NCBI RefSeq assembly: GCF_900105195.1
Contig: NZ_FNRX01000002.1
Location: 2,480,001-2,544,000, forward strand
Reading direction: 5' to 3'
Length of the DNA stretch: 64,000 nucleotides
Source of the DNA: Rhodococcus pyridinivorans
GTDB lineage: Bacteria; Actinomycetota; Actinomycetes; Mycobacteriales; Mycobacteriaceae
The translations under genes were made by a program, and so were the position numbers. The notes under the pieces are model-generated. The model saw only the letters and a program-made list of their open reading frames with translations. It searched no databases and was not told the origin of the DNA. Shown piece after piece: positions 59,467 through 64,000 of this stretch. How positions within the stretch are numbered: the first letter of the stretch is position 1; each line of letters begins with the position of its first letter.

Positions 59467-59643
59467 CCCGCGATCGCGCCGGTCCACGAGATGGACGGTG
59501 AAGCGGTCCGCCAGGGCGGATGCCATACGCGACCATTCGTCCCCGGTCGCGATGCTGCTGTGCACGACGACGAGACCCGGACCCTGCCCGAGCTTGCGGA
59601 ATCCGATCGTCGTTCCGTCCCGGGATTCGATGTGGACGACCAC
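59467..59643 (-). pseudogene. N-terminal fragment of an alpha/beta-hydrolase
   Basis: About 59 codons (VVVHIESRDGTTIGFRKLG...GLVVVHSSIATGDEWSRM...FTVHLVDRRDRG) match the first strands of small alpha/beta-hydrolases up to the strand before the nucleophile elbow. The sequence then turns into unrelated codons and the Ser-Asp-His catalytic residues are missing. It lies antisense between bioA and bioF. An open frame spans 59392-59727, but only this part looks homologous. Remnant of a deleted gene. Confidence 0.6.
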
Positions 59644-59711
59644 CTCCCATGCCGTTCGTCGGGGTCTGCCGAACCGTCCGAGCCTACGACCCGAGCCGAC
59701 CGACGTGACGA

Positions 59712-59728
59712 CTTGAACGGTGTTCAAG
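59712..59728. promoter_or_regulatory. BioQ-type operator upstream of bioF
   Basis: CTTGAACGGTGTTCAAG is a perfect palindrome with a 3-bp centre containing TGAAC-N3-GTTCA, the site described for BioQ in mycobacteria and related genera. It lies immediately upstream of a -10-like TATGGT (59729-59734), so a bound repressor would block bioFD transcription. No bioQ gene is present in this window. Confidence 0.75.
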
Positions 59729-59742
59729 TATGGTCACCGCTC

Positions 59743-60882
59743 ATGACCGCACATCCCGCCCTGGCGTGGCTCGACGACACCGCAGCGGCGCGACGCGCAG
59801 CGGGCCTGCACCGCGACCCCGTCGTCCGAACCCCCGGCACGACCGTCGTCGACCTCGCCTCCAACGACTATCTCGGCCTGACCCGCCATCCCGAGGTCCT
59901 CGCGGGAGCGACCGCTGCCCTGCGGCGATGGGGAGCCGGCGCCACCGGATCGCGGCTGGTCACCGGCACCACCGCCGAACACGAACTCCTCGAACGCGAA
60001 CTCGCCGACTTCGTCGGGGCCGACAGCGGCCTGGTGTTCTCGAGCGGATACGCCGCGAACCTCGGTGCCGTCGCCGCCCTCGGTGGCAAGGACGCACTGA
60101 TCGTCTCCGACGCCGGTGGTCACGCCTCGCTCGTCGATGCGTGCCGGCTGTCCCGCTCGAGGATCGTCGTCACCCGGCACAACGACGTCGACGCGGTCGC
60201 GCACGCCCTCGCGACCCGCACCGAGGCCCGCGCGCTCGTCCTGACCGACTCGGTGTTCAGCACCGACGGCGACCTCGCGCCGCTGCGGGAACTGCATCGC
60301 GTCTGCCGAGCGCACGGCGCGTTGCTCCTCGTCGACGAGGCCCACGGGGTAGGAGTCCGCGGCGCGGGGGGCCGCGGACTCGTCCACGAAGTGGGCCTCG
60401 CCGGCGAGCCCGATGTGGTCGTCACCGCGACGCTGTCGAAATCCCTTGCCTCCCAGGGCGGAGCCGTCCTCGCCGACGGGCGTGTGCGGGAACATCTCGT
60501 GGACACCGCGCGCACCTTCATCTTCGACACCGGACTCGCCCCGGCCGCCGTCGGTGCCGCCCGGGGTGCGCTGAAGGTGCTGCGCGCCGAACCCGCACGT
60601 GCCGCTGCCGTGCTCGAGCAGGCCGGGCGCTTGGCTCGTCTCACGGGCGTCGAGGCGCCGCCGTCCGCCGTGGTGTCGGTGATCCTCGGCGACCCGCGCG
60701 TCGCCGCCGACGCCGCGGCGCGGTGCCGCGACCGCGGCGTGCACGTCGGCTGCTTCCGGCCGCCCTCGGTTCCGGCCGGTACCTCGCGGCTGCGCCTGAC
60801 GGCACGCGCGAACCTCACCGACGACGAACGCGCCCTCGTCGACGAGGTGCTCACCGACGTCCTCGCGGGAGCCCGGGCGTGA
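59743..60882 (+). CDS. bioF: 8-amino-7-oxononanoate synthase
   Basis: 379 residues. PLP-dependent alpha-oxoamine synthase joining pimeloyl thioester and alanine. [57 protein letters not shown] and the lysine loop [13 protein letters not shown] are visible. ATG at 59743 follows the BioQ-type palindrome by 14 bp and a -10-like TATGGT by 8 bp, so the leader is minimal or absent. The stop overlaps bioD. Confidence 0.94.
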   Translation: MTAHPALAWLDDTAAARRAAGLHRDPVVRTPGTTVVDLASNDYLGLTRHPEVLAGATAALRRWGAGATGSRLVTGTTAEHELLERELADFVGADSGLVFSSGYAANLGAVAALGGKDALIVSDAGGHASLVDACRLSRSRIVVTRHNDVDAVAHALATRTEARALVLTDSVFSTDGDLAPLRELHRVCRAHGALLLVDEAHGVGVRGAGGRGLVHEVGLAGEPDVVVTATLSKSLASQGGAVLADGRVREHLVDTARTFIFDTGLAPAAVGAARGALKVLRAEPARAAAVLEQAGRLARLTGVEAPPSAVVSVILGDPRVAADAAARCRDRGVHVGCFRPPSVPAGTSRLRLTARANLTDDERALVDEVLTDVLAGARA

Positions 60883-61592
60883 GCATCCTCGTCGTCACCG
60901 GCACGTCGACCGATGTGGGCAAGACCGTCGCGACCGCGGCACTCGCCGCGAACGCCGTGGCCGCGGGACTGCGGGTCGCGGTGTGCAAACCCGCCCAGAC
61001 GGGCGTGACGGACGACGGGCCGGGCGACCTGCAGGAGATCCGGCGACTGGCCGGGGACCGTGTCCGGCTCGTCGAACTCGCGCGGTATCCCGATCCGCTC
61101 GCACCGGATACCGCCGCGCGGCGCAGCGGACGCCCGATGCTCACCCTCGAGGAGATCGTCGACACCGTCCGGATTCTCGACACCGAGTACGACCTCACCC
61201 TGGTCGAGGGGGCGGGAGGTCTGCTCGTCCGGCTCGGCGCGGGCGGTTTCACCCTCGCCGACGTCGCGGCCGCGCTCGGAGCGCCGGCGGTGATCGTCGC
61301 CGCCGCGGGACTGGGCACGCTCAACCACACCGCGCTCACCGTGGCCGCGCTCCGCTCGGCGGGGATCGAATGTCCGGGGGTCATCGTCGGATCCTGGCCT
61401 GCTGCACCGGATCTGGCGGAGCAGTGCAATCTCGACGACCTCCCCGACGTCACCGGCGTCCCCATCGTGGGCAGGATCCCGGCCGGCAGCGGCGCTCTCG
61501 ACGCCCGCGTCTTCGCCACCCGTGCCTCTCGGTGGTCGGATCTGCCGCTCCCGACGAAACGGCGTGCGGGCGGATCTTCCGCTGTACTGTGA
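60879..61592 (+). CDS. bioD: Dethiobiotin synthetase
   Basis: 237 residues. ATP-dependent carboxylase closing the ureido ring. P-loop [36 protein letters not shown] and [12 protein letters not shown] are the family signatures. GTG at 60879 overlaps bioF as GTGA. In mycobacteria bioB follows; here the next gene belongs to a different operon, so bioB must lie elsewhere. Confidence 0.94.
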   Translation: MSILVVTGTSTDVGKTVATAALAANAVAAGLRVAVCKPAQTGVTDDGPGDLQEIRRLAGDRVRLVELARYPDPLAPDTAARRSGRPMLTLEEIVDTVRILDTEYDLTLVEGAGGLLVRLGAGGFTLADVAAALGAPAVIVAAAGLGTLNHTALTVAALRSAGIECPGVIVGSWPAAPDLAEQCNLDDLPDVTGVPIVGRIPAGSGALDARVFATRASRWSDLPLPTKRRAGGSSAVL

Positions 61593-61696
61593 TGGATGCC
61601 ACATTGCAACTGGCCTGTTCCCATCGTGTCGGCCGGCGCGACATGCCGATACCCGCTACGGAAGGGACATGTCGACCGCTCGGCCCGGAGGTACGG

Positions 61697-61984
61697 ATGT
61701 CCATCAGCGAATTGCAGGAACTTCAGCGCACCGCCGCCCACCTGCGCCAATGCCTCGGATCCCTACGATCGCGCTACGGGGACGCAGCCCCGGTGAAGAG
61801 GCTGTCGAACGACGTCGAACGTCTCGACATCGACATACGCGACTTCGCCGAACATCCTCCGCGCGAGGTCGTCAACAGCCTCGGTCAACGCATCCCGATT
61901 CCCGATACGCCGTACGACGACTCGTTGTTCCGCGGAATGGATACGGACGACGAAGGTCTCGGCGGGCTGCACGGCTCGCGGTGA
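61697..61984 (+). CDS. Small conserved protein of the Sdh operon (Rv0250c-like)
   Basis: 95 residues, soluble: an N-terminal helix SISELQELQRTAAHLRQCLGSLRSRYG, a middle part with RLSNDVERLDIDIRDFAEH, and an acidic end with DTPYDDSLFRGMDTDDEG. GGAGG lies 6 nt before the ATG at 61697. The stop overlaps the membrane-anchor gene as GTGA. A 97-residue gene of unknown function (Rv0250c) has the same position in M. tuberculosis, so it may help assemble or regulate this succinate dehydrogenase (inference). Confidence 0.8.
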   Translation: MSISELQELQRTAAHLRQCLGSLRSRYGDAAPVKRLSNDVERLDIDIRDFAEHPPREVVNSLGQRIPIPDTPYDDSLFRGMDTDDEGLGGLHGSR

Positions 61985-62817
61985 GCACCTCCGAGGCGAC
62001 GCCGGCGGCTCGCGGTGAGCCGGCCACCGGCGTCCGATCCGAGGGCCGCGCACGGATCACCGCGCGGACGCTGCGGACCGACCGCTGGTGGCAGACACCC
62101 GCACTCACCGTCCTCGGTCTCGGTGTGTTCGTGGTGTACGCGACGATCCGTTCGTTCGTGCGCAGCGCCTACTACGTCGAGGACTACCACTACCTCACGC
62201 CGTTCTATTCGCCGTGCGTGAGCGCGTCCTGCGTGGACGGCGCCCGCCATTTCGGCACGTGGGTCGGCGAACTCCCGATGTGGATCCCGCTCGCCTTCCT
62301 GTCGTTGCCGTTCCTCCTCGGCTTCCGGCTGACCTGCTACTACTACCGCAAGGCCTACTACCGATCGTTCTGGTTGTCGCCGCCCGCGTGTGCGGTCGCC
62401 GAACCGCACCGGCACTACACCGGGGAGACGCGGTTCCCGCTGATCCTGCAGAACTCGCACCGCTACTTCTTCTACGCCGGCTTCGTGGTGTCGCTGATCA
62501 ACACCTACGACGTCGTCCTGTCCTTCCGCGGTCCGAGCGGGTTCGGCATCGGACTCGGCAACCTGATCCTGCTGATCAACGTCGTGCTGCTCTGGGGCTA
62601 CACGTTGTCATGCCACTCTTGCCGGCACGTCACCGGAGGCAGGCTGCGGCACTTCTCGAAACACCCCGTGCGCTACCGGATCTGGACGTTCGTCTCGAAA
62701 CTCAACACCAGGCACATGCAGTTCGCGTGGATCACGCTGGGAACCCTGATCCTCACGGACTTCTACATCATGCTCGTGGCGAGCGACACCATCGCCGATC
62801 TGCGGTTCATCGGCTGA
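61981..62817 (+). CDS. Succinate dehydrogenase membrane anchor subunit (Rv0249c-like)
   Basis: 278 residues with about five transmembrane helices: LTVLGLGVFVVYATIRSFV, MWIPLAFLSLPFLLGF, YFFYAGFVVSLINTY, LGNLILLINVVLLWGY and FAWITLGTLILTDFYIML. Several His in hydrophobic surroundings (QNSHRYFFY, SCHSCRHVTG, RHMQFAW) may ligate heme or bind quinone. GTG at 61981 overlaps the small upstream gene. It anchors the flavoprotein and iron-sulfur subunits of the Sdh1-type complex. Confidence 0.85.
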   Translation: MSTSEATPAARGEPATGVRSEGRARITARTLRTDRWWQTPALTVLGLGVFVVYATIRSFVRSAYYVEDYHYLTPFYSPCVSASCVDGARHFGTWVGELPMWIPLAFLSLPFLLGFRLTCYYYRKAYYRSFWLSPPACAVAEPHRHYTGETRFPLILQNSHRYFFYAGFVVSLINTYDVVLSFRGPSGFGIGLGNLILLINVVLLWGYTLSCHSCRHVTGGRLRHFSKHPVRYRIWTFVSKLNTRHMQFAWITLGTLILTDFYIMLVASDTIADLRFIG

Positions 62818-62862
62818 CGCGCACGGCACGACACCGGCCGCACCGGAGGAGGGGGAACACGG

Positions 62863-64000
62863 ATGGTGGATGTCGAACGGCACAAGGTCGACGTCGTCGT
62901 GATCGGAGCAGGCGGCGCCGGGCTACGCGCGGTGATCGAGGCGCGGCAACGCGGCTTCTCCGTCGCCGTGGTGTGCAAGTCGCTGTTCGGAAAGGCCCAC
63001 ACCGTGATGGCCGAGGGCGGATGTGCCGCCGCGATGGGCAATGCCAACCCCCGCGACTCCTGGCAGGTGCACTTCCAGGACACGATGCGCGGCGGCAAGT
63101 TCCTCAACAACTGGCGGATGGCCGAACTGCACGCCCGCGAGGCCCCCGACCGCGTGTGGGAGCTGGAGACCTACGGAGCGCTGTTCGACCGCACCCCCGA
63201 CGGACGGATCAGCCAGCGCAACTTCGGCGGCCACACCTATCCGCGACTCGCCCACGTCGGCGACCGCACCGGACTCGAACTCATCCGCACGATGCAGCAG
63301 AAGATCGTGTCGCTGCAGCAGGCGGACCACGCCGAGCACGGCGACTACGAGGCCCGGGTGCGGGTCTTCGCCGAATGCACCATCACCGAACTGCTGAAGG
63401 ACGACGAGGGACGCATCGCCGGTGCGTTCGGATACTGGCGCGAGACCGGGCGTTTCGTGTTGTTCGAGGCGCCCGCGGTCGTCATCGCCACCGGTGGTAT
63501 CGGCAAGTCGTGGAAGGTCACGTCGAACTCCTGGGAGTACACGGGCGACGGTCACGCCCTCGCCCTGCGTGCCGGCGCCACCCTGATCAACATGGAGTTC
63601 GTCCAGTTCCACCCGACAGGGATGATCTGGCCGCCGAGCGTGAAGGGCATCCTCGTCACCGAGGGTGTGCGAGGCGACGGCGGAGTGCTGAAGAACTCCG
63701 AGGGGGAGCGGTTCATGTTCTCCTATATCCCGCCGGTGTTCAAAGGCCAGTACGCGGAGACCGAGGAGGAGGCCGACCGCTGGTACGAGGACCAGGAGAA
63801 CAATCGCCGCACGCCCGACCTGCTCCCGCGCGACGAGGTCGCCCGCGCCATCAACTCCGAGGTCAAGGACGGCCGGGGGACTCCGCACGGCGGAGTCTTC
63901 CTCGACATCGCCTCGCGGATGCCGGCCGACGAGATCATGCGCCGCCTGCCGTCGATGCATCACCAGTTCAAGGAACTCGCCGACGTCGACATCACCGCCG
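62863..64000 (+). CDS. sdhA: Succinate dehydrogenase/fumarate reductase flavoprotein subunit, 3' end outside window
   Basis: At least 379 residues are present. FAD-binding VDVVVIGAGGAGLRAVIEARQRG, the covalent-FAD region KAHTVMAEGGCAAAMGN, ATGGIGKSWKVTSNSWEYTGDGHALALRAGA, FVQFHPTGMIWPPSVKGILVTEGVRGDGG and GVFLDIASRMPADEIM match the Rv0248c-type flavoprotein. The ATG at 62863 has GGAGGAGGGGG upstream. It oxidises succinate and passes electrons through the FeS subunit (expected next gene) to quinone. Confidence 0.95.
   Translation, partial: MVDVERHKVDVVVIGAGGAGLRAVIEARQRGFSVAVVCKSLFGKAHTVMAEGGCAAAMGNANPRDSWQVHFQDTMRGGKFLNNWRMAELHAREAPDRVWELETYGALFDRTPDGRISQRNFGGHTYPRLAHVGDRTGLELIRTMQQKIVSLQQADHAEHGDYEARVRVFAECTITELLKDDEGRIAGAFGYWRETGRFVLFEAPAVVIATGGIGKSWKVTSNSWEYTGDGHALALRAGATLINMEFVQFHPTGMIWPPSVKGILVTEGVRGDGGVLKNSEGERFMFSYIPPVFKGQYAETEEEADRWYEDQENNRRTPDLLPRDEVARAINSEVKDGRGTPHGGVFLDIASRMPADEIMRRLPSMHHQFKELADVDITA

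Noticed and set aside
59392..59727. Full-length gene on the minus strand between bioA and bioF
   Set aside because: Only about 59 codons resemble a hydrolase; the catalytic residues are missing and the rest runs antisense into bioA.

Overview
This high-GC window reads as a chromosomal segment of a mycolic-acid actinomycete, most likely Rhodococcus or a close relative. Gene order follows two Mycobacterium tuberculosis neighbourhoods: the division/cell-wall (dcw) block from idsA2/metF/lppM to wag31, and the ileS-dinB-lspA-rluD-dnaE1-ilvA-treZYX-bioAFD stretch. GTG starts are frequent, coupled GTGA/ATGA overlaps are common, and several genes look leaderless. All assignments come from reading the sequence; no database search was run.

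Layout. 1-7.0 kb: partial polyprenyl diphosphate synthase (-), methylenetetrahydrofolate reductase (+), then a minus-strand operon (GNAT, CrtO-like ketolase, CruF-like hydratase, lppM, GT2 glycosyltransferase) that inserts carotenoid-tailoring genes between the mycobacterial neighbours lppM and Rv2170. 7.0-8.5 kb: a textbook LexA/SOS box and a long hairpin ahead of a SAV_6107-type HEPN gene, then a DUF3040 membrane protein. 8.7-29.8 kb: the dcw cluster (MraZ operator array, mraZ, a structured leader, rsmH, ftsL, pbpB, murE, murF, mraY, murD, ftsW, murG, murC, ftsQ, ftsZ, pgeF, yggS, sepF, yggT, wag31, a small membrane protein), which builds lipid II and assembles the divisome and polar growth scaffold. 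29.8-43.2 kb: an ileS T-box of the short-stem-I, translation-controlling type, ileS, dinB, two lipoproteins, lspA, an RluD-type synthase, an unknown secreted protein, rarD behind a 16-bp tandem repeat, and dnaE1.

43.2-58 kb: small membrane protein, F420-type reductase, ilvA, a His-rich secreted peptide, treZ, then an accessory interval of about 3.5 kb (TetR regulator, YchJ, SLOG protein, an internally deleted amidohydrolase, an XRE/membrane-protein pair) that separates treZ from treY-treX, followed by an OafA-type acyltransferase. 58-61.6 kb: bioA, bioF, bioD with a BioQ-type palindrome before bioF and a truncated alpha/beta-hydrolase fragment between bioA and bioF. 61.7-64 kb: the start of a succinate dehydrogenase operon of the mycobacterial Rv0250c-Rv0247c type, cut by the window edge.

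No transposase, integrase, phage gene, tRNA, rRNA or CRISPR array was seen. The least explained signals are the SOS-box/hairpin/HEPN unit at 7.1-7.8 kb, the tandem and overlapping hairpins between mraZ and rsmH, the XRE/4-TM pair with its half-site array, and the His-rich secreted peptide.
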